A stretch of DNA of 64,000 bases from Marinomonas mediterranea MMB-1 (GTDB lineage: Bacteria; Pseudomonadota; Gammaproteobacteria; Pseudomonadales; Marinomonadaceae), in NCBI RefSeq assembly GCF_000192865.1, contig NC_015276.1:2728001-2792000 (forward strand), given 5' to 3'. Positions 9,221-16,944 of the stretch are shown one piece after another. Below the pieces are notes generated by a model. The model saw nothing but the letters and a program-made list of their open reading frames with translations, made no database searches and had not been told where the DNA came from. The translations under genes and the position numbers were made by a program. Numbering within the stretch: position 1 is the stretch's first letter; the number at the start of each line of letters is the position of its first letter.

Positions 9221-10075
9221 ATGATAAAAGTATTCGCGGGAATTGATGAGTCAGAAACAACAAAGGATGTTATTAAAGCATCTGCATGGGCTTCAGCGAG
9301 ACTGGAAGCCCCACTGACTCTGTTACACACCATCGAAAGACCTGATAGCAGCGTAAAATCTGACCTCTCAGGCGCGATTGGGTTCAGTTCTCGCGAACAC
9401 TTATTATCCGAATTAACCGAGCTTGACGAGCGAAGAGCAAAGCTCGCTTCTGAAAGCGGAAAGGTCTTACTACAAGAAGCGAAAAGCAAAGCTGAACTAG
9501 TCACCTCAAGTCCAATCGAAACGATCCAACGACATGGCGATATTGTTGACAGCCTTATAGAGCTCGAAAACACCATTAGACTCGTCGTTCTAGGAAAGTG
9601 CGATAAAATACGTAAAAACAAAAAACACGCAATTGGATCTCATGTCGAGACATCTGCTCGACGCCTGCACTCTCCTATTCTGGTGACACCCGACAACTTT
9701 AGCGCACCCACTAATTTTATGATCGCCTACGATGGGAGAGAAGCAGCAGACAATGCCATCAACAAAATTATAAAAAGCCCGCTCCTAAAAGGACTAAAGT
9801 GCCATTTAGTCATGGTCGCCACTAAAGCAAACGAAGATAAGAGAGATAAAATTGAGACTGCTAAGAGTTTATTAGCATCTGAGGGCTACGAAGTCGAAGC
9901 ACAACTACTTAACGGGGAGATCTACCCAATACTCACCCAATATAAGCGGGATAATAATATTGAGTTATTAGTAATGGGAGCTTATGCCCATTCGAAAGTG
10001 AGGCAGTTTTTTGTCGGTAGCAATACCAATAAGATGATCTCAGAAAGCAAAATCCCACTACTTATATTGAGATAA
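9221..10075 (+). CDS. Tandem universal stress protein (UspA family)
   Basis: Two Usp domains in one 284-residue chain (about 1-143 and 145-284), like the UspE class. Usp proteins are soluble nucleotide-binding proteins linked to stress survival. The second domain ends in the conserved nucleotide-binding type sequence MGAYAHSKVRQFFVGSNT. The first domain keeps a looser form near LVVLGKCDKIR. The ribosome site is GGAG. It lies 48 bases after the SulP gene; SulP-Usp pairs are common in marine bacteria, and a role of the Usp in controlling the transporter is an inference. A strong hairpin follows the gene. Confidence 0.85.
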   Translation: MIKVFAGIDESETTKDVIKASAWASARLEAPLTLLHTIERPDSSVKSDLSGAIGFSSREHLLSELTELDERRAKLASESGKVLLQEAKSKAELVTSSPIETIQRHGDIVDSLIELENTIRLVVLGKCDKIRKNKKHAIGSHVETSARRLHSPILVTPDNFSAPTNFMIAYDGREAADNAINKIIKSPLLKGLKCHLVMVATKANEDKRDKIETAKSLLASEGYEVEAQLLNGEIYPILTQYKRDNNIELLVMGAYAHSKVRQFFVGSNTNKMISESKIPLLILR

Positions 10076-10080
10076 CTTGC

Positions 10081-10125
10081 TTTATTGTGCTCCAAAGCCA
10101 CAACGGCATTCTGGAGCACAATAAA
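10081..10125. terminator. Bidirectional terminator between usp and the cupredoxin gene
   Basis: A perfect 14-bp stem (10081-10094 with 10112-10125) surrounds a 17-base loop. It begins 5 bases after the usp stop and 18 bases before the stop of the convergent gene. The outer bases are A/T, giving short U tracts in both directions. Confidence 0.8.
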
Positions 10126-10143
10126 TAAAAGCGATACTTATAT

Positions 10144-10731
10144 CTATAAGTCATCCTCAAATGATGGCAACAAATTAATAGACAGCGCTGAACCTTGCTT
10201 CCAATCGTCTCCGTATGCTTTCATCTCTAAATCCCCACTTTCAAGAAGCTCATGCCAAACCCCTAATCTACCTCGGTAAGAGCCTGGAATAGATACAACA
10301 CCTTTGTCATTCGTAAGCATTGCGGGGTGATTATCAGCCACATAAATATAACCAATCATGTCGTCGTGTATATTGCATCCCAACACTACCAAACCAGACT
10401 CATCAAACTCGACTGGCGGAGGGGGTTGCTCACCCTGATAAAGTCGGATTTCAAAGGGCTTTATCGGTGAAAAGCTGTACACATGATGACGTATATCATC
10501 ACTGTTTGGAAACGCCACTTTTTGACCTTTTTGCACAACCAATAAATGAGGAACGAATTGCTTATGCTTTTGATCCATTATTTCGATAGCATCAGGCGTT
10601 TTCGCCTCAAGGTCCAACAACGACACCACCGCATTCTCAACAACATTCCCTTCTTTATCGGTCAACACCAGATCTTGAGCATGTAACAAAACAGGAACAA
10701 AACCCAATAACACACACATTTGTTTAATCAT
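10144..10731 (-). CDS. Exported cupredoxin-like protein
   Basis: Probable periplasmic copper protein of the kind often labelled methylamine utilisation protein. I chose the ATG at 10731 because it begins a clean signal peptide (MIKQMCVLLGFVPVLLHA, then Q) and has GGAT upstream; an earlier ATG at 10749 lacks a ribosome site. The middle of the protein has the plastocyanin-like pattern: FPNSDDIRHHVYSF gives the first histidine, and LGCNIHDDMIGYIYV followed by NHPAM gives the Cys, His and Met ligands. The flanking parts look like beta-sandwich sequence. It stands alone, convergent with usp. Copper binding is inferred from motif spacing; the partner is unknown. Confidence 0.7.
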   Translation of the reverse strand: MIKQMCVLLGFVPVLLHAQDLVLTDKEGNVVENAVVSLLDLEAKTPDAIEIMDQKHKQFVPHLLVVQKGQKVAFPNSDDIRHHVYSFSPIKPFEIRLYQGEQPPPPVEFDESGLVVLGCNIHDDMIGYIYVADNHPAMLTNDKGVVSIPGSYRGRLGVWHELLESGDLEMKAYGDDWKQGSALSINLLPSFEDDL

Positions 10732-10886
10732 ATAAATATCCAAAAACATGAGTTAACGAAAACAATATAGCGATAACGCCATATAATTACACGGATCGCA
10801 ACTATATTTAGCAAACTCTTCAGCTTTAAATACAGGAAAGTTAATGTAAACTTAAATTCCCTCTCCCCCTAGAGAAAGCCAAAAGC

Positions 10887-11606
10887 GTGGAACGAAGCAA
10901 ATTAGAAACATTGTGCTATTCAGGAACCGGCGACCCTCACGCACACCATCACACCCAAATTGTGATTCCATTCTCAGGATCATTAGAGCTAGAGGTTAAT
11001 GGACGTCAATCGATTATCGAAAAAGGGTCCGCTGCTCTCATATCGCAAACCCAAAAACACCACCATTACGCTCAAAAACAGAATGAATGCATTGTCGTTA
11101 ACAATATTCCATCGTGGGACAGCGAAGCCGAAGTGCAATCAAGCTTTATTAACTTGACTTCTGAAACTCTACAGCTATTGCCATTCCTTAAACATCTATC
11201 TTCCCATTCATCCGTCGAAGAACACAAACTTGAAACGAGCTTAGCTCTGCTTGGATTATTACTCCCGCTACCAAAAACTAAACTGACACGCAGCGCACAA
11301 CTGTTTAAAAAAGCGGAATCGATACTTTCAAATACGCCGAATATCAAAATCAAAGCGTTAGCCGAACAACTGCATATTAGCCACAGCGCGCTACATTCTC
11401 TTTTTATTAAACACGCCAATACGACACCGAAACAATTCCAACAATCGAGGCTGGCGGACAAAATTGAGCAATTACTTATTTCAGATCCACATCAGACGCT
11501 CGATGAACTGGCATTTACATTAAACCTACCTGATCCGACCTCTCTAGCCAGAATATACAAACGTGTTCGCAACACCTCTCCAAAGAGCCAATCAACATTC
11601 AAATAG
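10887..11606 (+). CDS. AraC-family transcription regulator with cupin N-domain
   Basis: Probable DNA-binding regulator of 239 residues. The N-terminal half carries a cupin-like sensing domain (HAHHHTQIVIPFSGSLELEVNG, shortened here). The C-terminal third has two helix-turn-helix segments (IKALAEQLHISHSALHSLF and LDELAFTLNLPDPTSLARI), ending in the KRVRNTSPKS-type AraC tail. The start is GTG at 10887, with AGAGAAAG upstream. Its target is unknown; the next gene downstream on the same strand is a DMT exporter 172 bases on, a plausible target since AraC-DMT neighbours are common. Confidence 0.85.
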   Translation: MERSKLETLCYSGTGDPHAHHHTQIVIPFSGSLELEVNGRQSIIEKGSAALISQTQKHHHYAQKQNECIVVNNIPSWDSEAEVQSSFINLTSETLQLLPFLKHLSSHSSVEEHKLETSLALLGLLLPLPKTKLTRSAQLFKKAESILSNTPNIKIKALAEQLHISHSALHSLFIKHANTTPKQFQQSRLADKIEQLLISDPHQTLDELAFTLNLPDPTSLARIYKRVRNTSPKSQSTFK

Positions 11607-11778
11607 AAAAGCACTCGTTAACCTTTAGAAAACCAATCGATCTAAAAACACACTTTCGTAGCGTAGTTTTAAATAATAAACAAAAAATGCACACATCAAA
11701 CAAACTTTTGCCCATGCCAAGCAAGAGAAAAACATCGAGAATAAGCCCACTTTAATCCACAAAGTTTGTATTTAACCC

Positions 11779-12672
11779 ATGACCCACTCAACGCTCACGT
11801 CTACCGCTATTGGCACAATCGCAATACTCCTTTGGAGCACACTTGCACTCTTCACAGCGCAATCAAGCGAGACCCCTCCATTGTTTTTATTAAGCTTAAC
11901 GTTTGGGGTCGCATCCATTATATTTCTCGTCAATTACTCGATCAAAAAAGAGCTACTGTCGTCTTGGAAAAACACACCCAAAAAAATCATGTTATTGGGC
12001 GGCGCCGCGTTCTTCTTTTATCACTATTTATATTTCTATGCGTTTCAGCACGCTCCCGCCGTGGACGCTGGGCTGATTGCTTATTTGTGGCCAGTACTCA
12101 TCGTCATCATTAATGGATTAGCCCTAAGAACCCTTAAAAAAAGCCATTTGGCGGGCGCTTTTATTGCATTGATTGGCACAGGGTTAATCATTCTCAATAC
12201 TCATAGCAGCGAAGATGCAATACCCACAGATAAATTCAAAGGCTACATCGCAGCACTGGGGTGTGCGATCATTTGGTCAAGTTACTCGGTATTAAATGGG
12301 AGGCTAAAACACATACCGTCTAACGCAGTCGTCTGGTACTGCATAATAACGGCTGTACTTTCAGGCGTGGCCCACGCTTTATTGGAACCGAACACCGACC
12401 TTGCGCCCCTTCCTTGGAAAGCCATTATTGCATTGGGAATAGGTCCTGTCGGCATCGCCTTCTTTTGCTGGGATTTCGGCGTGAAAAACGGCAACATTTC
12501 ACTCTTAGGCGTACTTTCGTACATGGCACCCGCACTCTCTACCATATGGCTAGCCTTAGCGCTAAACAACCCGTTAACGATCTTTCAATGGGTCGCCTGC
12601 GGGCTAATCACATGCGGCGCATTAATCGCCACCACCCCAGCACTACTACTCAAAAAGAAGGCTACAGAATAA
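11779..12672 (+). CDS. DMT-superfamily (EamA) exporter, YddG-like
   Basis: Inner-membrane metabolite exporter with ten predicted membrane segments and two EamA repeats (about residues 8-140 and 150-290). The arrangement and motifs such as YAFQHAPAVDAGLIAYLWPVL and LGVLSYMAPALSTIWLA resemble YddG, the aromatic amino acid exporter, but substrate cannot be fixed from sequence. The 297-residue length is normal. The start ATG at 11779 has no strong ribosome site; no better in-frame start lies close. The AraC-type gene upstream may control it. Confidence 0.82.
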   Translation: MTHSTLTSTAIGTIAILLWSTLALFTAQSSETPPLFLLSLTFGVASIIFLVNYSIKKELLSSWKNTPKKIMLLGGAAFFFYHYLYFYAFQHAPAVDAGLIAYLWPVLIVIINGLALRTLKKSHLAGAFIALIGTGLIILNTHSSEDAIPTDKFKGYIAALGCAIIWSSYSVLNGRLKHIPSNAVVWYCIITAVLSGVAHALLEPNTDLAPLPWKAIIALGIGPVGIAFFCWDFGVKNGNISLLGVLSYMAPALSTIWLALALNNPLTIFQWVACGLITCGALIATTPALLLKKKATE

Positions 12673-12744
12673 AGAGCCCCAGCTAATTTTTAGAAAATAA
12701 ATCGCGGCAAAAAAGACAAAAAGGAAAAGAGCAAAGAAAGGAGG

Positions 12745-12779
12745 TAAAAATAGCGCCATGCTGTTTATTTACATGGCGC
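12745..12779 (-). terminator. Terminator of the aminotransferase gene
   Basis: GCGCCATG (12753-12760) pairs with CATGGCGC (12772-12779) around an 11-base loop. On the minus strand the stem is followed by TATTTTTA, the expected U tract, and it begins 6 bases after the aminotransferase stop. Confidence 0.75.
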
Positions 12780-12785
12780 CATTCA

Positions 12786-13991
12786 CTATCGAGATTGCAA
12801 TGCCGCTTCTAGGTGCGCCATTCCAAGAGGCTGATCAACGCTCACCCCCAAGTCCCTCATCGTACTACCGAAAGCATGTAAGGCTCTAAAAAGGTTATGC
12901 TCTCGACATTGTTCACCCATCTGACCAATTCGGACAATAGGCTGACCGAACGAGCCCGCAATCTCCACTTTATAGACAGAAGAAATATGCGTGCAGATAT
13001 CTGCCGCTGATAAACCATGCGGTATTTTTACACCAACCACAGAGTTCAAGCGCGAAGCCTGATCAATAAAAAGATCCAGCCCCATCCCTTCGATACCCGC
13101 TTGAAGCGCTTTAGAACAACGTTCATGACGCGCAAACCGACCTTCAAGCGTTTCTTCACATACTAACTTTAACGCTTCATGCAATGCCATGATCCCAGAT
13201 ACTGGTGCAGTATAATGGTATCCATGCTTGTGCCAAAAATTCTCCGCCAACTTGACATCAAAACACCAATGAGACAGCACCGTTTCTCTCATTTGAATAG
13301 TGCCCCATGCCTCATCAGAAAACGCCACCAGCGACACACCAGGGATGCAAGAAAGCCCCTTTTGCCCACCTGTAATCACAACATCAACCTGCCACTGATC
13401 CATTTTTAACGGCATTGTACTGAGTGTACAAACAGCATCAACAATCACCAAACAACCATGTTTTTTTGCTCTTTTAGCGATTTCCTCTAAAGAGTGATTA
13501 AACACAGTATTGGAGGTTTCACCTTGCACCAAACTAATGGCTTTTGGCTGAAAAGCTTCAATCGCTCGTTCAACCTCATCAGGGTCGGCAGCACAATGGA
13601 CAGGCACATCTAAGGTCTGCACATCCGCACCAACACGCTCGGCCATTTCCCCCATACGACTACTAAAAAAGCCATTGTTGATACATAAGAAGCGGTCACC
13701 TGAAGACAGCAAATTAACAACCGCCATTTCCATCGCTGCCGAGGCAGGGCCCGCAACGCCAATCACCCAAGGCGATTCTGTTTGGAAAACATAGCGCGCC
13801 ATCGACTTCACTTGATCAATCACTTGGGCCATAACCGCGCCTAAATGATTTATAACGACCGAATTGGCTCTCGCTACTCTCTCTGGAATGGGAACAGGGC
13901 CCGCTCCCATCATTAAGAGAGGCTCACGTGGCAAGATATCATCTAGCGATTTTATCGACGGAATTTGAACTGTCTTTACATGGTCAGTCAT
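12786..13991 (-). CDS. Class V PLP-dependent aminotransferase (alanine/serine-glyoxylate type)
   Basis: PLP enzyme of the fold-type I class V group that includes alanine- and serine-glyoxylate, pyridoxamine-pyruvate and ureidoglycine transaminases. The PLP lysine lies in TGGQKGLSCIPG, preceded by the VIVDAVCTLSTMPL stretch with the cofactor-binding aspartate. The N-terminal part has the family feature GPVPIPERV, and the C-terminal domain ends with an IRIGQMGE substrate-arginine motif. Length about 401 residues is normal. ATG at 13991 is my start; a GTG three codons upstream (14000) is possible. It stands alone, with a terminator after it. The exact substrate cannot be told; aminotransferases labelled aspartate or pyridoxamine-pyruvate belong to the same group. 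Confidence 0.82.
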   Translation of the reverse strand: MTDHVKTVQIPSIKSLDDILPREPLLMMGAGPVPIPERVARANSVVINHLGAVMAQVIDQVKSMARYVFQTESPWVIGVAGPASAAMEMAVVNLLSSGDRFLCINNGFFSSRMGEMAERVGADVQTLDVPVHCAADPDEVERAIEAFQPKAISLVQGETSNTVFNHSLEEIAKRAKKHGCLVIVDAVCTLSTMPLKMDQWQVDVVITGGQKGLSCIPGVSLVAFSDEAWGTIQMRETVLSHWCFDVKLAENFWHKHGYHYTAPVSGIMALHEALKLVCEETLEGRFARHERCSKALQAGIEGMGLDLFIDQASRLNSVVGVKIPHGLSAADICTHISSVYKVEIAGSFGQPIVRIGQMGEQCREHNLFRALHAFGSTMRDLGVSVDQPLGMAHLEAALQSR

Positions 13992-14646
13992 TTGCTTCAC
14001 TACATTTGATCATACATCAGCTGTGTTTTCTTAGCGCAAAAACACAACCAAAATACAAAATCATTCTCCATTAAAAATTAAATATCAGAATAAAGCTTTG
14101 AAAAATAAAAAAAAACAAAACTTTATTCTAATCATCATACTGTAGGCACACCGAAATGAGGAGAACAAAAAACGAAAATAGTCGGATCCACTACACACTA
14201 AAAAAAAGACAATATAACTCTCTATCAAACCCTTTCCATTACAGAACATTTCGCTCAAGCGTAACAAAACCCTTAACGCACCATAAAAACACAAGACAAC
14301 GTATCACAAGGACACACTCGCACCAAAATAAACCATAGCACTAACTAAAATTAACCATTTTACCTTTTCATGCTGTCACAATAATGCCCGATATTTCGCG
14401 CTAGACTCTTATAAGCAAATACCGACAAACAGACGAATACCCGACGATAACTCACAGAAAAGCAAAGATTGATTACCACCGAGAACTCGACTGGCACTAC
14501 ATTTGCAGACGGAAAGTGAATCACAAGCAGATGATCTTTAATATCTGCAAACCGTGGCTTAAGCGGCAAGATCGCATTCAATAAGGAGGAAAGAGTAAAC
14601 TAGCCCCTTTTTAGAGCAGCAATTATTGGCAGTTTGCTCCACCAAC
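13992..14646. other. Long gene-poor intergenic region upstream of the glucosylglycerate genes
   Basis: About 650 bases between the divergent aminotransferase and phosphatase genes. It is AT-rich and holds several short open frames without family resemblance. I see an inverted repeat at 14087-14129, another (TTTGCAGA at 14502-14509 with TCTGCAAA at 14544-14551), a 17-codon open frame at 14531-14584 and a perfect but orphan Shine-Dalgarno sequence at 14583-14590. The region most likely carries the controls of the solute genes. Confidence 0.5.
14087..14129. repeat. Inverted repeat with A-rich loop
   Basis: AGAATAAAG (14087-14095) and CTTTATTCT (14121-14129) are perfect 9-base complements around a 25-base loop that is almost all A on the plus strand. 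It may be an operator or a weak minus-strand hairpin; no function can be assigned. Confidence 0.4.
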
Positions 14647-15471
14647 ATGTCTAGACTCGTCATTTATTCAGACCTTGACGGAACGTTGTTAGATCACCAT
14701 ACCTATAGCTTTGAAGCAGCTAAAGACACACTTGAAAGTTTAAAGGCCCTCAAAATCCCCTGTGTTCTTAACACAAGCAAAACGTTCGCCGAACTACTCA
14801 ATTTAAGAACAGAGCTGAAACATAACGACCCATTTATTGTTGAGAATGGCGCTGCCATTTACATCCCAAAAGGCACTGACCTGTCGATAGAAGAAGAGTT
14901 AGAAGATTGTGGGAGTTATTGGCGCAAGGCCATGGGGCCACCTAGAAAAGCCCTCATCGACATCACAAGTTCAAAGAAACAAGAATACGAATTTGCTCGA
15001 TTTAGTGACATGACGTCCTCAGATATTGTCAACCTCACCGGCCTCTCTGTCGAAAAAGCAATACAAGCAATGCAGAGGGAATTTACAGAACCCATGGTAT
15101 GGAATGACTCTGAGACCAATCTAGAAACCTTCAAGAACGATTTAGAAAAATTTGATCTACAAGTTCAAAGAGGTGGAAGATTTACCCATGTAATGGGGAG
15201 ACACTGCGACAAAGCGAAAGCCATGAATTGGCTTACCGAGCAATACAATCAATGCACAGCAACAGAATCAACTAAAACGATGGCATTGGGCGACGGAGAA
15301 AACGACGTAGGCATGTTAGCCGCAGCTGAAATTGCCGTCGTGATTCGCTCGCCAGTACACGCTCCGCCAGAAATCCCCAATAGAGCTGATGCTTGGCTGA
15401 CAAAGCAATACGGACCTAATGGTTGGACAGAAGCCGTTAACAAGGCCCTCATGCAAGAAGGCTACCTCTAA
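14647..15471 (+). CDS. Glucosyl-/mannosyl-3-phosphoglycerate phosphatase (HAD IIB)
   Basis: Removes the phosphate from glucosyl-3-phosphoglycerate to give glucosylglycerate, the second step of this compatible-solute pathway. The DLDGTLLDHH stretch gives the nucleophile and acid aspartates, LNTSKTFAEL the motif II region, and LGDGENDVGML the motif with metal-binding aspartates; GGRFTHVMG is typical of the MpgP/YedP subfamily. Length 274 residues is normal. I chose ATG 14647, where homology begins; a TTG at 14626 adds seven residues. Neither start has a good ribosome site. The gene stands 113 bases before gpgS, which fixes the likely substrate as the glucosyl rather than mannosyl compound, since the neighbouring synthase is of the glucosyl type. 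Confidence 0.87.
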   Translation: MSRLVIYSDLDGTLLDHHTYSFEAAKDTLESLKALKIPCVLNTSKTFAELLNLRTELKHNDPFIVENGAAIYIPKGTDLSIEEELEDCGSYWRKAMGPPRKALIDITSSKKQEYEFARFSDMTSSDIVNLTGLSVEKAIQAMQREFTEPMVWNDSETNLETFKNDLEKFDLQVQRGGRFTHVMGRHCDKAKAMNWLTEQYNQCTATESTKTMALGDGENDVGMLAAAEIAVVIRSPVHAPPEIPNRADAWLTKQYGPNGWTEAVNKALMQEGYL

Positions 15472-15538
15472 ATAACAGCAGGCAAATCACAACCCAAAAT
15501 AATGTAAACACAAAATCGACTTAAAAAAATAACACACT

Positions 15539-15570
15539 TTGACTAAGTCACATCTAAGGTGACTTATATA
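15539..15570 (+). promoter_or_regulatory. Candidate gpgS promoter with a dyad in an over-long spacer
   Basis: TTGACT (15539-15544) and TATATA (15565-15570) are 20 bases apart, or 19 if TTATAT (15564-15569) is the -10. The spacer holds a perfect inverted repeat AAGTCAC-N7-GTGACTT (15545-15565). This layout is like MerR-family controlled promoters, in which the regulator binds between the two elements. The gene's ribosome site (AGGAG) follows at 15573-15577. Confidence 0.5.
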
Positions 15571-15584
15571 ACTAGGAGCTTCAT

Positions 15585-16811
15585 ATGGGTGATTTTTACC
15601 AAAACGGGATCATTACAACATTACATAATTTGGCCAACCGCCCTTTGGAAGAACTCGAAAAAGAGTTGTGTGAGTTCGCAGAAGCACGCCCGATGTCACT
15701 AATACTGCCGTGCCTATACTCAGAACTAGAAACAGCGGCAATGCCCAATATAATAGAACACCTTAAAAAGGTACCTTACCTCTCTGAAATTATCATTGGT
15801 TTAGACAGAGCAACCGAAGAACAATACAAACATGCATTGGAGTTCTTTTCTGTTCTACCTCAAAAAACAAAAGTACTGTGGAATGACGGTCCGCGACTAA
15901 GAGAAATTGATTCCGTACTTAAAGGTGAACACCTTTCTCCAACCGACCCAGGTAAAGGCAGAAACGTTTGGTTTTGTATGGGGTACAACCTTGCAGCGGG
16001 CAAAGCAGAATCCGTTGCAATGCATGACTGCGACATCGTCACCTATGATAGAGAGCTACTTGCTAGGCTAATATACCCCGTCGCCAACCCAAATTTTAGC
16101 TATGAATTTTGTAAAGGTTTTTACGCACGCACCGCAAACGGTAAAATGAATGGCCGTGTAAGCCGCTTACTCGTAACGCCGTTACTCTACTCTCTAAAAA
16201 AAGTATTTGGCAATCTAGATTACTTAGATTATTTGGACAGCTATCGCTACCCTCTTGCTGGCGAATTCTCTTTCCGCCGAGACGTCATGACCGACCTACG
16301 TATACCCAGTGACTGGGGATTAGAAATCGGTGTACTCAGTGAAATGTACCGCAACTACTCCACAAATAGACTCTGCCAGGTTGATATTGCGGACGCCTAC
16401 GATCATAAACACCAAGATCTCTCTGCGAACAATGATGATGGCGGTTTATCGAAGATGTCCATTGATATTACCAAAGCCATCTTTAGAAAACTTGCCACGA
16501 ATGGCATCATTTTTAATCAGGAAACCTTTAGGACAATTAAAGCGACGTATTATCGAGTTGCGCTTGATTTCATCGAAACTTACCGTAACGATGCTGAAAT
16601 CAACGGCTTAAAACTAGACGTTCACATGGAAGAGCAAGCAGTTGAACTTTTCGCAAGCAACATTATGAAAGCGGGCAACATGTATTTGGACAACCCAATG
16701 GAAGCGCCTTTTATACCAAGTTGGAATCGTGTAATGAGCGCCTTTCCTGGTGTCTTAAAGCAGCTTGCAATCGCAGTTGAAAAAGATATGGATGAGTTTG
16801 GCCCAAAGTAG
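15585..16811 (+). CDS. gpgS: Glucosyl-3-phosphoglycerate synthase (GT81)
   Basis: Transfers glucose from an NDP-glucose to 3-phosphoglycerate, the first step of glucosylglycerate synthesis. The 408-residue protein matches the bacterial GpgS family over its length: the Rossmann start LILPCLYSELE, the nucleotide and metal site around MHDCDIV (D148-C149-D150), the FCKGFYARTANGKMNGRVSRL acceptor region (shown in part) and the PLAGEFSFRRDV segment. The start ATG has AGGAG at a good distance. The phosphatase is upstream and the phosphorylase downstream on the same strand. In the marine and halotolerant bacteria that carry this family, glucosylglycerate accumulates under salt stress combined with nitrogen limitation. 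The candidate promoter with a long dyad-bearing spacer suggests dedicated control. Confidence 0.92.
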   Translation: MGDFYQNGIITTLHNLANRPLEELEKELCEFAEARPMSLILPCLYSELETAAMPNIIEHLKKVPYLSEIIIGLDRATEEQYKHALEFFSVLPQKTKVLWNDGPRLREIDSVLKGEHLSPTDPGKGRNVWFCMGYNLAAGKAESVAMHDCDIVTYDRELLARLIYPVANPNFSYEFCKGFYARTANGKMNGRVSRLLVTPLLYSLKKVFGNLDYLDYLDSYRYPLAGEFSFRRDVMTDLRIPSDWGLEIGVLSEMYRNYSTNRLCQVDIADAYDHKHQDLSANNDDGGLSKMSIDITKAIFRKLATNGIIFNQETFRTIKATYYRVALDFIETYRNDAEINGLKLDVHMEEQAVELFASNIMKAGNMYLDNPMEAPFIPSWNRVMSAFPGVLKQLAIAVEKDMDEFGPK

Positions 16812-16863
16812 TCAATACTTTGATCTAAATTCTTATCATAAACCCAAACATTTAACTTGGCTC

Positions 16864-16890
16864 AAGAAGCAAGACTTAGTCTTGCTTCTT
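16864..16890 (+). terminator. Terminator after gpgS
   Basis: AAGAAGCAAGACT (16864-16876) pairs with AGTCTTGCTTCTT (16878-16890) in a tight stem with a tiny loop. It follows the gpgS stop by 52 bases and precedes the phosphorylase gene, so synthesis and breakdown are probably transcribed separately or with attenuation. The U tract is short. Confidence 0.6.
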
Positions 16891-16944
16891 ATCTATCTAT
16901 GCCAATTGATTGAAACATCCATGTAAAGAACGGCAGGCAGATTT

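Noticed and set aside
11766..12113. 115-residue plus-strand frame overlapping the DMT exporter
   Set aside because: It lies wholly within the exporter gene apart from 13 bases, has no homology and reads as basic, Arg- and His-rich shadow sequence.
12738..12889. AAGGAGGT followed by ATG at 12758, a 43-codon plus-strand open frame
   Set aside because: It is antisense to the aminotransferase 3' end. The SD-like purines are the complement of the minus-strand terminator tail, and the ATG is 12 bases away inside the hairpin.
14085..14581. Short open frames in the intergenic region before the phosphatase
   Set aside because: They lack ribosome sites, are AT-driven in composition and do not resemble known proteins. 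Only the 17-codon frame touching the orphan SD is kept as an observation.
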